Shown: piece after piece, positions 26,776-36,179 of the stretch
How positions within the stretch are numbered: the first letter of the stretch is position 1
How the letters are laid out: every line of letters starts with the position of its first letter
Origin: Alphaproteobacteria bacterium
Lineage (GTDB): Bacteria; Pseudomonadota; Alphaproteobacteria; Micropepsales; Micropepsaceae
Direction: 5' to 3'
DNA length: 64,000 nucleotides
Assembly (NCBI GenBank): GCA_015654635.1
Contig: JAATGP010000072.1
Location: 1-64,000, forward strand
The notes under the pieces: model-generated
The model's database searches: none
Told to the model about the DNA's origin: nothing
The model's input: the letters and a program-made list of their open reading frames with translations, nothing else
Translations under genes and position numbers: made by a program

Positions 26776-26789
26776 GGGATGCTCCTTGC

Positions 26790-27473
26790 TTAGCCGTCGA
26801 GTTCGCGCGACCAGTTCACGCCATTGATGTAGAGTCCGAGTGGGTTCTTTTTTAGCGTTTCGGCCGTCGCGGGCTGCTTGGTCACGATGGATAGGATTGC
26901 GGTCCAACGTTCGGTCTTGGCGAGCGTGTCGTGCTCAAAGGTCTGCTCGGTCCACTTGACCTGAAACGAATTGTCGGAGACCCGCACCACGCTGCTGACT
27001 TGCACCGACACTGTGCGTTCGCCGACAGCCTTGAAGGGATCGTTGGACTGCGCGTATTGATTGAGGAACACCGCACCGTGATCGGTCGCGTAATCATAGG
27101 CTTCCAGCCAATCGCGTCGCACCACGACGGGATCGAGCGACAATTCGCGCACATCCGTAATGAAGCGCGCCAAATACCAGGCGATTTCGGCGTCGGTCGG
27201 CGCATAATTTTGGATCGCCGGACCGATAGCCTGCACGGCGCCGAACTTGTCGACCTGCACGACATAGGGGACGACACGGCTTTGCATCGACTGCCATATC
27301 ATTCCACCGGCCAGAAGGATGGCGAGTCCGAGCGAGCCGAAGGAAGCAAGACGCCAGTTCTGGGCTTGCACGCGGGCCGAGCCGATCCGCTCGTCCCATA
27401 CCTGCCCGGCTCTCTGGTAGGGTGTCGCGGCTTCTGGCGTCTGACCATAACGTTGCAGCGTACGTCTGAACAT
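26790..27473 (-). CDS. trbF: TrbF, VirB8-like type IV secretion protein
   Basis: A 227-residue protein with a cytoplasmic N-terminus, one membrane helix (ASFGSLGLAILLAGGMIWQS, about 43-62) and a periplasmic VirB8/NTF2-like domain (YVVQVDKFGAVQAIGP, then WYLARFITDVRELSLDPVVV and DPFKAVGERTVSVQV). It scaffolds assembly of the secretion channel. The start is directly adjacent to the trbL stop (1 bp), so translation is coupled. Confidence 0.92.
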   Translation of the reverse strand: MFRRTLQRYGQTPEAATPYQRAGQVWDERIGSARVQAQNWRLASFGSLGLAILLAGGMIWQSMQSRVVPYVVQVDKFGAVQAIGPAIQNYAPTDAEIAWYLARFITDVRELSLDPVVVRRDWLEAYDYATDHGAVFLNQYAQSNDPFKAVGERTVSVQVSSVVRVSDNSFQVKWTEQTFEHDTLAKTERWTAILSIVTKQPATAETLKKNPLGLYINGVNWSRELDG

Positions 27474-28826
27474 CTAGCTCTCCCGCTGATCGAGGTCTGG
27501 GTTGGCGGCAGCCCCCGGTCGATCGCCCTCTTTGATGGCTTGGGTCGTCGTGTGGGCGTGCGCACGCAGGCGCTGCTCGTTGCGCAACCTTCGCGCCCAA
27601 TCGGGCGTTCCACCCGACGAAGCGGGCGGCGGCGCGCTGCCTGCCTTGTTCTCGTTGGCAGACTTTCCGGTCCGCGTGCCGCCGCTGGCACGAAACGCAG
27701 CGTGCCGGCCGGCCTGAACGCTGTCGTTGAACCCCGACGCTATGCGTTCGCCGACACCTTTGGCAGCGTTGCCGACCGCGCCGGCGCCCGCGCGCGCAAC
27801 ACCGGCCAATCCTGCACCGACACCTGCTGCGCCCGTGGCCCCCGATGTTGCCTGACCAAGCTGATAAGCCGCCGATGCTCCCGCCGTGAGCGCCGTTCCG
27901 GCACGAACGGCGCCCAGACCGGCGCCCCCTGTCAACCGGGCCGCCCCTGCTGCGCCAGCGCCGGCAAGCGCCGCACCGCCGACGAGTGCGCCGGCCGTAC
28001 CGAGCACAGCACCCGCACCCAACTGCGGCGCACCGGAGACAAGACCCGTAGCGATGCCCGGCCCGAAGATTCCAAGCCCAAACAGCGACAGAGAAGCGAG
28101 AGCGAGCGACATCGCGTCGGCCAGGCTCGGTTGCTGGCCTTGAAGCGCCGAGATGAACTGGCTGAAGAACGTCGTGCCGATGCCGACGATGACCGCGAGT
28201 ACCATCACCTTGATGCCGGACGAGACCACGTTCCCCAGCACCCGCTCGGCGAGGAACGCAGTCTTGCCCCATAGCGCAAAGGGCACGAGTACAAATCCCG
28301 CCAACGTCGTGAGCTTGAATTCCAGAATGGTGATGAAAAGCTGTACCGCCAGGATGAAGAAGGACAGCACAACCACGATCCACGCAAACAGCAGGACCAC
28401 GATCGTGACGAAGTTGTCGAAGAAGGTCGTAAAACCGATGAGCGAGCCCGCCTGCTGCAAGAGCGGCCACGCGGCCTGGAAACCTGTTCCAGCCAGCTTA
28501 CCGGGCCTGAGCAGATCGGCCGCCGTCAATCCGCTATTGGTGGCTTGAAGACCCAGCGTCGAGAACGAATTGAAGATAATCATCGAGAGAGTCGAGAAAT
28601 TGTTGATGATGAAGGCGAAGCTGCCGACATAGAGAACCTTCTTGATGAGACGGGCGAGGACGTTCGCCTCGCCCTCCATCGCCCAAAACAATCCTGCAAG
28701 GGTGATATCGATGCCGATCAGGACTGTCGTGAGGGCTGCAACGTCGCCTTGCAGAAGACCGAAACCGCTGTCGATGTAGCGGATGAAGGTCTGCATGAAG
28801 CTGTCGATGACATTGAGGTTGTTCAC
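27474..28826 (-). CDS. trbL: TrbL, VirB6-like polytopic membrane protein
   Basis: A 450-residue protein with about six membrane helices in the first 270 residues (for example LIGIDITLAGLFWAMEGEAN and TIVVLLFAWIVVVLSFFILA). A Gly/Ala-rich region (about 250-390) and a charged hydrophilic tail follow, as usual for TrbL. It forms part of the inner-membrane translocation channel. It begins 24 bp after trbJ; the small trbK entry-exclusion gene often found here is absent. Confidence 0.92.
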   Translation of the reverse strand: MNNLNVIDSFMQTFIRYIDSGFGLLQGDVAALTTVLIGIDITLAGLFWAMEGEANVLARLIKKVLYVGSFAFIINNFSTLSMIIFNSFSTLGLQATNSGLTAADLLRPGKLAGTGFQAAWPLLQQAGSLIGFTTFFDNFVTIVVLLFAWIVVVLSFFILAVQLFITILEFKLTTLAGFVLVPFALWGKTAFLAERVLGNVVSSGIKVMVLAVIVGIGTTFFSQFISALQGQQPSLADAMSLALASLSLFGLGIFGPGIATGLVSGAPQLGAGAVLGTAGALVGGAALAGAGAAGAARLTGGAGLGAVRAGTALTAGASAAYQLGQATSGATGAAGVGAGLAGVARAGAGAVGNAAKGVGERIASGFNDSVQAGRHAAFRASGGTRTGKSANENKAGSAPPPASSGGTPDWARRLRNEQRLRAHAHTTTQAIKEGDRPGAAANPDLDQRES

Positions 28827-28850
28827 GTCCCAAAGCCCTATCGCGTTCTT

Positions 28851-29579
28851 CTATTGCGGGGTGTAGGCGGAGCCATTGCCAAGGAAGGTAGATAATTGGG
28901 ACTGGGCCTGCGCCTCAGATTCGGCGGTGCGCGCCTGATCTAGCGATGCGGCCCGATACTGCGCCGCCATCAGATTTTGAATCTGGAGCTGTTGTTTGAT
29001 GGAGAGCGCCAGAAGTTGGTTGGTCGCCTGATTGACCTGCAGACTGCCAATAGCGGCTTGCGATGTGTTCGTCAGACTTGTCAGCGTCACCGAGTCCGCC
29101 TGAACGTTCTGTGCGACTTGCGCCTGTATTTTCAGCGTCTGCTGAAAGGCCGCCATCGTATTTTGCCAACGCGTCAGCGCGTCCGCCGCGAGCGTCGTCA
29201 TCGACGTCCCGGTGGGATAGGATTGCGGATAGCTCTGCGCGAAGGCCGTATTGGTGGCGTTGAGGTTGAAGGCGATCCCCTGGCCCTGATTCATCAAGGT
29301 GCTGATCTGGGTCAACGCGGAAACCATCGTGCCCAGCTGCGAGGAGCTCAGGGATGTGAGGTTCTTCCCCATGTTCTGCAGCATCATCGCTTCGTTTTGC
29401 AGCGATTGAATCTGATTGTTGATCTGCTGAAGCGCTCGCGCCGCTGTCAACAAATTCTGCGAGTAGTTCGTCGGATCGAAGACGATACCGCCGCCGAAGA
29501 ACTGTGCCGTGGCCGGTGCGGGTGTGACGGCGACGCCGATGGTTGCGGCGAGCAATAAGCTGCGAAGTACGCGTTTCAT
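28851..29579 (-). CDS. trbJ: TrbJ, VirB5-like type IV secretion protein
   Basis: A 242-residue secreted protein with a signal peptide (MKRVLRSLLLAATIGVAVTP to TAQ). The mature part is mostly helical with many Gln (LQQINNQIQSLQNEAMMLQN) and SQLGTMVSALTQIS, matching TrbJ/VirB5 pilus-tip or channel-associated proteins. The ATG at 29579 overlaps the trbE stop by 4 bp; the longer frame starting at 29633 lies inside trbE. Confidence 0.9.
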   Translation of the reverse strand: MKRVLRSLLLAATIGVAVTPAPATAQFFGGGIVFDPTNYSQNLLTAARALQQINNQIQSLQNEAMMLQNMGKNLTSLSSSQLGTMVSALTQISTLMNQGQGIAFNLNATNTAFAQSYPQSYPTGTSMTTLAADALTRWQNTMAAFQQTLKIQAQVAQNVQADSVTLTSLTNTSQAAIGSLQVNQATNQLLALSIKQQLQIQNLMAAQYRAASLDQARTAESEAQAQSQLSTFLGNGSAYTPQ

Positions 29580-31258
29580 TCTGCTGCCTCCAGTTGTTGG
29601 TTCGGTTGTTGCTTGAGAAGATTTGAAGCCCAATCCAGCCCGCGAGCTTCCAGGAAACTCGCCGCGAAGCCGTCGGACACGCAGGAGCTTCTGGTGCGGT
29701 CTATGAGTGCCTGTTCCGCCGGCGACGACGCCGCGCAGAAGGCTAGCGCAATCGGGCCGAGCCCGAGCTCGAACAGACGATTGCCGCGTCGCGATTGCAG
29801 GTAATATTGCCGCTTGGGCACGGCGCGGCTGACGAGTTCGATCTGTCGGTCGTTGAGGCCAAAATGCTCATAGGCACTGCGACTCTGCGGCTCGATCGCG
29901 CGCTCGTTGGGAAGGAAGATGCGCTGCGGACAGCTTTCGATGATGGCCGGTGCGATTGACGAGTTCGCGATGTCGGCCAGAGATTGCGTGGCAAAGACAA
30001 CCGACACGTTCTTCTTGCGTAGCACCTTTAACCATTCGCGGATGCGCGCGGCGAACAACGGATTGTCGAGATAGACCCAGGCCTCGTCGAGAATGAGAAG
30101 CGTGGGTCGTCCCGTAAACCGCGCTTCCAGCCGGTGGAACAGATAGGTCAGAACCGGCAGGACGACGCTCGTCTGATGAAGTAAGCTCTCAGTCTCGAAG
30201 CATTGTACATCGGCCAGAGCGAGATTGTCTTCCGCCGCGTCGAGTAAGCGGCCGAACGGTCCTTCCAATGTGTAGGACAACAGCGCGGATTTGAGCTCGT
30301 TCGATTGCAGGAGGATCGACAACCCGGTCAACGTGCGTTCCTCGGCCGGTGCCGAAGCCAAGCTGGTCAAGGCAGACCAGAGCGTTTCCTTCACCTCCGG
30401 CGTCAGCGTGACCTTTTCGTGGTCGAGCAGCGTGCCGATCCATTCCGCGGCCCAGCTGCGTTCGCTCTGATCGTCGATGCGGATCAAAGGCTGAAATGCG
30501 AGCGCGCCATCGCGGCCGAGTTCGTGATGCGCCCCGCCCATCGCGAGAACCGCGGCACGCGCGGAGTTGCCCTTATCGAAGATGTAGACCTGACTTTCGC
30601 CATAGCGCCGGAACTGTAAGGCTATCAGCGCCAGCAACACCGACTTGCCTGCACCCGTAGGGCCAACGATCAAGGTGTGGCCGACGTCTCCGACATGGGT
30701 GGAAAAGCGGAATGGCGTCGAACCGCTGGTTTCAGCGTAAAAGAGGGGCGGACCGCCCAGATGCTCGTTCTGTCTGGGCCCTGCCCAGACAGACGACAAC
30801 GGCATGAGATGCGCTAGATTCAGGGTGTGGACCAGCGGTTGGCGCACATTGGCATAGACATGTCCCGGCAGACTGCCGAGCCAAGCCTCCACCGCGTTCA
30901 AGCTCTCGCGGATGGTCGTGAAACCGAGACCGTTGATGACCCGCTCGACGGCGCGGACCTTTTCCTCAACGCGCATCCGGCTTTCATCCGCCAGGCACAC
31001 CGTCGTCGTTAGATAGCCAAAGGCAACATGGTCTCCGCCCAAGGCCTGCAACGCCTCGTCGGAATCCACGACCTTGTTGTCGGCGTCGGAATCGAGAAGC
31101 TGAACCGGCTCATTGTGCATCACCTCGCGCAGGAGTTGGGTGATGGACTTGCGCTTGTTGAACCACTGGCGCCGGAGCTTGGTCAGCACCTTGGTCGCTT
31201 CGGTCTTATCCATCGCGATGAAGCGCGTCGTCCAACGATAGGGAAAATCGAGATGGTT
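29576..31258 (-). pseudogene. trbE: trbE, C-terminal part, separated from its start by an inversion
   Basis: The frame is open from 31258 (NHLDFPYRWTTRF) and includes MDKTEATKVLTKLRRQWF (ATG at 31213), Walker A LIVGPTGAGKSVLLALIA and Walker B RPTLLILDEAWVYLD of the VirB4/TrbE ATPase. TrbE is normally about 820 residues and this part is 560 codons. Its first 262 codons are on the opposite strand at 32610-33395. Joining the two across 33395/31258 gives a continuous frame of 823 codons. A protein from ATG 31213 would lack the N-terminal VirB4 domain. Confidence 0.9.
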
Positions 31259-32036
31259 GGTGGCCTCGAATGTGCGGTTAGAAGCTCATGGCGCCAATCC
31301 GATCGTCAGCGCGGAATTGCCGCCGCGCGAAGACGGCGTGGCGGGTGAGCGCTTCGAGGGCCTACTGCCTCCCGTTTCCATGGCGCCGTGTTTTAGTATC
31401 CGCAAGCCTGCCAAGCGCATCTATACGCTCGACGATTATGTTTCCGACCGGATCATGTTAGCGGCCCAGGCGGACGCGCTCCGCCTCGCGGTCGCCGAAC
31501 GGAAGAACATTCTGGTGGCCGGCGGCACGAGTTCCGGCAAGACCACGCTCGCCAATGCGCTTCTGGCCGAGATCGCCAAGCTCGACGAGCGCGTAATCCT
31601 GATCGAGGACACCCGCGAACTGCAATGCGCGGCGCGTGATTGCGTGGCGTTGCGCACCAAGGCGGGTGTGGTGTCGCTGGCCGATCTGGTGCGCTCCACG
31701 CTGCGTCTTCGCCCCGACCGGATCATCGTGGGCGAAGTGCGCGGGTTAGAAGCGCTCGACATGCTCAAGGCGTGGAACACGGGCCATCCCGGCGGCATCG
31801 CTACGGTCCACGCAAACTCGGCGCAAAGCGCTCTTTACCGGCTCGAACAGCTTGTGCAGGAGGTGGTCGTCAGCGTGCCCAAGCGTCTGATTTCCGAGGC
31901 CATCGATCTTGTCGTGTTCATCAGCGGGCGCGGCGTGTCGCGGCGCATCGAGACCATCGCTGAGATACGCGGACTCGCGCCCGACGGCGACTACGCCCTT
32001 GTGCACAGCCAAAATCCAAAACTTCAGGCCCTGTAA
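31259..32036 (+). pseudogene. trbB: trbB, C-terminal part (VirB11-like ATPase), inverted
   Basis: The frame reads VASNVRLEAHGANPIVSAEL, ERFEGLLPPVSMAPCF, Walker A ILVAGGTSSGKTTLANALL, the Asp box LIEDTRELQCAA and Walker B RIIVGEVRGLEALDM with HPGGIATVHANS, all VirB11/TrbB signatures. It is 259 codons. The N-terminal 72 codons are on the minus strand at 33396-33613. A fortuitous start a few bases upstream could express the ATPase domain, without the N-terminal domain needed for hexamer formation. Confidence 0.9.
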
Positions 32037-32047
32037 GGAGACACGAC

Positions 32048-32365
32048 ATGCTCAAGACTCTTTGCCGCTCGTTCGCCATAGGCCTCGCGCTGCCCTTTTT
32101 GTTTGCCTCGGCCGCCCACGCCGCCGGCACGAACATGCCGTGGGAGCAGCCTTTGCAGCAGATTCTGGACTCGGTGCAGGGGCCGGTCGCCAAGATCGTC
32201 GCCGTCATCATCATCATTATCACGGGCCTGACGCTCGCCTTCGGCGAAACCGCGGGAGGATTCCGGCGGCTGATCCAGATCGTCTTCGGCCTTTCGATCG
32301 CCTTCGCGGCCTCAAGCTTCTTCATGTCGTTCTTTTCATTCGGCGGCGGAGCGCTGGTGCGGTGA
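32048..32365 (+). CDS. trbC: TrbC, VirB2-like pilin
   Basis: A 105-residue prepilin with a signal peptide (FAIGLALPFLFASAAHAAG) and two hydrophobic helices (KIVAVIIIIITGLTLAFG and LIQIVFGLSIAFAASSFF), the TrbC/VirB2 pattern. It is intact but on the inverted segment, opposite in strand to the rest of the operon. It begins 11 bp after trbB and overlaps trbD (GTGA). Confidence 0.9.
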   Translation: MLKTLCRSFAIGLALPFLFASAAHAAGTNMPWEQPLQQILDSVQGPVAKIVAVIIIIITGLTLAFGETAGGFRRLIQIVFGLSIAFAASSFFMSFFSFGGGALVR

Positions 32366-32616
32366 TCGAAGGCTTCGAAATACCGCTGCATCGTTCGCTG
32401 ACCGAGCCGATCCTGCTTGCAGGAGCGCCGCGCGCTATCGCGATCGTCAATGGAACGATCGCGGCGGCCCTTGGATTGGGGCTGCGGCTGTGGATCGCCG
32501 GCCTTCTGCTCTGGGTGATTGGCCATTCGCTCGCCGTCTTTGCCGCCAAGCGCGACCCGGACTTCGCGGAAGTTCTGCGCAGACATCTTCGCCAATGGTC
32601 GTATCTGTCATGTTGA
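32362..32616 (+). CDS. trbD: TrbD, VirB3-like protein
   Basis: An 84-residue protein starting at GTG (VIEGFEIPLHRSLTEPILLA) with two short hydrophobic segments (AIVNGTIAAALGLG and LWIAGLLLWVIGHSLAVF) and a basic tail, as in TrbD. The GTG overlaps the trbC stop; the end overlaps trbE by 7 bp. It is intact on the inverted segment. Confidence 0.88.
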   Translation: MIEGFEIPLHRSLTEPILLAGAPRAIAIVNGTIAAALGLGLRLWIAGLLLWVIGHSLAVFAAKRDPDFAEVLRRHLRQWSYLSC

Positions 32617-33395
32617 ACCTCGCCGAATATCGCAACAAATCCGATCGTCTTGCCGATCACCTGCCTTGGGCGGCGCTGGTCGCGCCGGGCGTCGTGCTTA
32701 ACAAGGATGGCAGTTTCCAGCGGACATTTCGTTTTCGCGGGCCGGATCTCGAAAGCGCGACCGAGGCCGAACTGGTGGCGGCCTGCGCCCGCGTCAACAA
32801 CGTCCTGCGACGCCTCGGTTCCGGCTGGGCGCTGTTCTTCGAGGCGGACCGCTTCGCTGCCGCCGGCTATCCGCAATCAGAATTTCCTGATCCCGCGTCC
32901 TGGCTTGTGGACGAGGAGCGCCGCGCCCAGTTCGAGGATGGGATTCTCGCCGGAGCCGACGAAATCCAGGGCACCCGACGGGAGCATTACGAGAACGCCT
33001 ATTACCTCACACTCTTATATATGGCACCGCCAGATCACGTTGCCCGCGCCGAACGGGCGCTGATCGACACCGGCGCGGACGACCAAAAGCGCGATTGGCG
33101 GCACGAGCTGGACGCTTACATCGCCGAAACCAATCGCACACTCGATCTCTTGAGCCAGGTCATGGCGGAAATCGCGCCGCTCGACGATGGCGAGACGCTG
33201 ACTTATCTGCATCGCACGATCTCCACGAAACGGCATACCGTCGAACCACCGGCGGAGCCGATCTATCTGGACGCGATTCTCGCTGACCAGCCTTTGCATG
33301 GCGGTCTGGAACCGATGCTGGGCGAGGCGCATCTGCGCACGCTGACGATTCTCGGCTTTCCCAATACCACGCGGCCGGGATTGCTCGATGCGCTC
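32610..33395 (+). pseudogene. trbE: trbE, N-terminal part, inverted
   Basis: It begins MLNLAEYRNKSDRLADHLPW and contains the VirB4 N-terminal region (GSFQRTFRFRGPD, YYLTLLYMAPPDH) to ILGFPNTTRPGLLDAL at 33395. After that the frame runs into antisense trbB and ends at 33713, giving a 40% hybrid tail of no known family. The Walker motifs are missing from this part. See 29576-31258 for the rest. Confidence 0.9.
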
Positions 33396-33613
33396 AGACG
33401 GATAATCCGCTCGACCTCTGATGGTGCCAGATGCGAGGGCGTCTCGGAGCGGCCTTCGCCCAAACGGTCCAACCGCAGCAGGCCGTCCGGATTGACCATG
33501 ATTTCGACGACGAGCGGATCGGCCAGGGCCTCCGCAATCTCAGGCCCCATGGCCGTGCGCAGCATCGTCCTGCGGCGCTCGCGGCTTTCCGGATGTTCGT
33601 GCGTCGCGCTCAT
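33396..33613 (-). pseudogene. trbB: trbB, N-terminal part, left behind by the inversion
   Basis: Reading from ATG 33613: MSATHEHPESRERRRTMLRT, then IAEALADPLVVEIMVNPDG and the conserved LDRLGEGRSETPS and EVERIIRL at the breakpoint. Downstream the frame continues in antisense trbE to a stop at 33263. The start overlaps the CopG gene stop by 4 bp, as in intact operons. Confidence 0.88.
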
Positions 33614-34053
33614 TCGGCAGCCATTTGTTGAGGTTCTTCCGGTTGGTTCGTCTGCACGGCGCGCGCGGCAACTTCATCGGCGATGCGCCGGTCGCCCGCC
33701 ATGCGGCGGCTGACCTGCTCGATGAAGTGCTGGAAGCGGTCGCGTCCGACCGCCTGCGCGGCGGCCTGTTCGGCTGGCGGAAGTTGCGGCGTGATCCCCA
33801 GTTCGTAGTGGACAAAGAGCGCAAAGCTCTCCAGCGCAATGTGCTGGTTCCGTTCAAGCCGTTCCAGGAACTCACTCATCCGTTCCAATCGCATGCGGAA
33901 CGTCCGCTCAAGCTCGCTCGCACCGCGGTGGGTGAAATAGGATTTGAGCGCCGCATTCACGATGGCCGATCTTGTCGCGCCGGGTGTGGCCGCCAGCCGG
34001 TCAAGTTCCTTTTGGTTCGGCTCGTCGAGGTAGAACTGGTGGCGCGGCTTCAT
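33610..34053 (-). CDS. CopG-like ribbon-helix-helix protein of the transfer operon
   Basis: A 147-residue protein. The N-terminus (MKPRHQFYLDEPNQKELDRL, then GATRSAIVNAALKSYF) is a ribbon-helix-helix DNA-binding domain; the rest is helical with a coiled-coil-like stretch (RMRLERMSEFLERLERN). Proteins of this type sit between traG and trbB in many alphaproteobacterial elements and may assist relaxosome or transfer regulation. GAGGAA precedes the ATG at 34053. Confidence 0.82.
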   Translation of the reverse strand: MKPRHQFYLDEPNQKELDRLAATPGATRSAIVNAALKSYFTHRGASELERTFRMRLERMSEFLERLERNQHIALESFALFVHYELGITPQLPPAEQAAAQAVGRDRFQHFIEQVSRRMAGDRRIADEVAARAVQTNQPEEPQQMAAE

Positions 34054-34061
34054 GGCGTTCC

Positions 34062-36179
34062 TCAAAATTCCGGTATCAGATCGTCGCCGGGTCTGCGGCG
34101 GTGTTCGCCCTCGTTCATGGCGTGCGCTTTCCCCACGGTGCCGAGCTGGCCGCCATTCATCGCGGTCGCTTCCGCGGCCAAATCGCCCTCTCCCTCGATT
34201 GCGACCGAGCGATCGCGCTCATTGTCATCGCCGGCTGAAATCGTCTCTCGTTCGGGAAATCCGGGGTGGCGCTGCTGCTGGAGACCGCCCTCGTCCGCCA
34301 CAGCGCCATTCTCGTCGTCGAGTACGGCTGCCAGGACTTCGTGCGGCCCGCGCACTTGGCCGCTCCAATCGTTCGAACGCGGTTTCGGTTTGTCGCGGTA
34401 GATTCCGTCTGCGAGCACCGGCGCGGAAATCACGCGCGTCGTGAAGTTCTTGTCCTCGTAATAGCGGAGCTTCTTTGCCCGGATAGGTGCCAAGCTCGAC
34501 ACCAACACCAACTCGTCGTTTGGCGGCAATTGCATTACCTCGCCGGGCGTCAGGAGCGGGCGGGCTGTCTCCTGCCGGCTGACCATGACATGCGAAAGCC
34601 AGGGCGACAGGCGATGGCCTGCATAGTTCTTCTGGGCGCGCAATTCCGTCGCCGTGCCCAAGGCGTCCGAAATGCGCTTGGCCGTGCGCTCGTCGTTGGA
34701 TGAAAACGCGATGCGCACATGGCAATTGTCGAGAATGGCATTGTTCTCGCCATACGCCTTGGAAATCTGGTTGAGCGATTGCGCGATAAGATAGGCGCGG
34801 ATCCCGTAGCCCGCCATGAAGGCAAGCGCCGTCTCGAAGAAATCGAGCCTGCCGAGTGCCGGAAACTCGTCAAGCATCATTAGCAGCTTGTATTTGCGGC
34901 TCTTGCTGGGATCGCCCTCCAGGCGCTCCGTCAGGCGCCGACCGATCTGGTTGAGCACCAGGCGGACCAGCGGCTTCGTTCGCGAAATATCCGAAGGCGG
35001 AATGACGAGATAGAGCGATACGGGGCGTGATGCATCGACCAGATCGGCAATTCGCCAGTCGCAGGCGGCTGTCGTTCGGGCTACGGTCGGGTCACGATAA
35101 AGACCGAGAAACGACATTGCCGTCGAAAGCACACCGGAACGCTCGTTCTCCGATTTGTTGAGAACCTCGCGCGCAGCAGACGCAACGACGGGATGCACGA
35201 CCGGCGCTTTGGGCGTACCCAGATGGTTGGTCGCCATCATCGCGCGCAACGTATGCTCGAACGATCGCCTGGGATCGGACAGAAAACTCACGACACGCGC
35301 GAGCGTCTTTTCTTCCTCGGCGTAGAGGACATGCAAGATCACGCCGACCAGAAGCGAATGACTGGTCTTTTCCCAATGCGTGCGCCGTTCCAATGCGCCT
35401 TCTGGATCGACAAGAATATCGGCGATATTCTGCACATCGCGAACCTCGTCCGGCCCCTTGCGGACTTCGAGAAGTGGGTTGTAGCGCGCGCTCTTCGGGT
35501 CGGTCGGATTAAATAGCAAGCAGTGCGAGAACCGGCTGCGCCAACCTGCCGTCAGTTGCCAGTTCTCGCCCTTGATGTCGTGGATGACGACGCTTTGCGT
35601 CCACGACAAGAGCGTGGGCACGACCAACCCGACGCCCTTGCCGGATCGCGTCGGTGCAAATGCCATGACGTGTTCCGGGCCGTCGTGACGCAGATATTCG
35701 CCACTAACTTGACCGATAAATACGCCGGCAGCGCGGAATAAGCCTGCCTGTTTGATTTCGTGCGGCGTTGCCCAACGGGACGATCCATACGTGGTCGAGA
35801 GGTGGGCCTGCCGCGCCCTCCAGAGCGAGCCCATGATGGCGACGGCGCAACCTCCGAAACCGCTTAGCGCGGCAATCGCGCCTGCTTTGTTGAACAATGC
35901 TGGGGCATAGGCATCATAGGCATCGCCCTCCTCCATGATGGCGCAAGGCGGGGCTGCGACCTCGCCGCATTCCGCCTTGACGGCGCGCAGCGAGAAATAG
36001 CGTCGCCGCCCTGCCACGACGCCGAATTTGCCATCCTCGGGCCGCACGATGAGCGGCTGCAAGACACCTTTGGCGCGGATGCTCGGCACAAGGTCGGCAA
36101 TATCGGGCTCCGGGTCGCGATAGCGCATGTTGCATTTGGAGATTTTGAGCTTACTGATTTCGATGTGTTGAAGCTCCAT
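34062..36179 (-). CDS. traG: ParB-like N-terminus fused to TraG coupling protein
   Basis: A 705-residue in-frame fusion. Residues 1-86 are a ParB/Srx-type domain (MELQHIEISKLKISKCNMRY, VLQPLIVRPEDGKFGVVAGR, RRRYFSLRAVKAECG). From about residue 88 the sequence is TraG (DAYAPALFNKAGAIAALSGF onward), with Walker A FAPTRSGKGVGLVVPTLL, Walker B LLMMLDEFPALGRLDFF and the FSSNDERTAKRISDALG region. Normal TraG has about 60 more N-terminal residues with the first membrane segment, and a ParB protein would continue for hundreds of residues. A deletion near 35915, in a short GATGCCTAT-type repeat, best explains it. AGGAG precedes the ATG at 36179. Only one hydrophobic segment remains, so membrane anchoring and coupling function are doubtful. 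Confidence 0.82.
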   Translation of the reverse strand: MELQHIEISKLKISKCNMRYRDPEPDIADLVPSIRAKGVLQPLIVRPEDGKFGVVAGRRRYFSLRAVKAECGEVAAPPCAIMEEGDAYDAYAPALFNKAGAIAALSGFGGCAVAIMGSLWRARQAHLSTTYGSSRWATPHEIKQAGLFRAAGVFIGQVSGEYLRHDGPEHVMAFAPTRSGKGVGLVVPTLLSWTQSVVIHDIKGENWQLTAGWRSRFSHCLLFNPTDPKSARYNPLLEVRKGPDEVRDVQNIADILVDPEGALERRTHWEKTSHSLLVGVILHVLYAEEEKTLARVVSFLSDPRRSFEHTLRAMMATNHLGTPKAPVVHPVVASAAREVLNKSENERSGVLSTAMSFLGLYRDPTVARTTAACDWRIADLVDASRPVSLYLVIPPSDISRTKPLVRLVLNQIGRRLTERLEGDPSKSRKYKLLMMLDEFPALGRLDFFETALAFMAGYGIRAYLIAQSLNQISKAYGENNAILDNCHVRIAFSSNDERTAKRISDALGTATELRAQKNYAGHRLSPWLSHVMVSRQETARPLLTPGEVMQLPPNDELVLVSSLAPIRAKKLRYYEDKNFTTRVISAPVLADGIYRDKPKPRSNDWSGQVRGPHEVLAAVLDDENGAVADEGGLQQQRHPGFPERETISAGDDNERDRSVAIEGEGDLAAEATAMNGGQLGTVGKAHAMNEGEHRRRPGDDLIPEF

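Larger units (their letters stand above)
31259..33395. other. 2,137-bp inverted segment splitting trbB and trbE
   Basis: The segment carries trbB (3' part), trbC, trbD and trbE (5' part) on the plus strand, inside an operon otherwise on the minus strand. Re-inverting it in silico joins trbB 33613-33396 to 31259-32036 (996 nt, 332 codons) and trbE 32610-33395 to 31258-29576 (2,469 nt, 823 codons). Both junctions then read conserved sequence with no base gained or lost (ERIIRL|VASNVRLEAHG and GLLDAL|NHLDFPYRW). No long inverted repeat flanks the breakpoints. Confidence 0.9.

Noticed and set aside
26931-28470. Long open frames on both strands across trbF and trbL
   Set aside because: They overlap trbF/trbL, which have clear family signatures; the alternatives are Arg/Gly-rich shadow translations.
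32610-33713. A 367-codon hybrid frame as a complete protein
   Set aside because: Only the first 262 codons are TrbE; the rest is antisense trbB, so it is described as a fragment.
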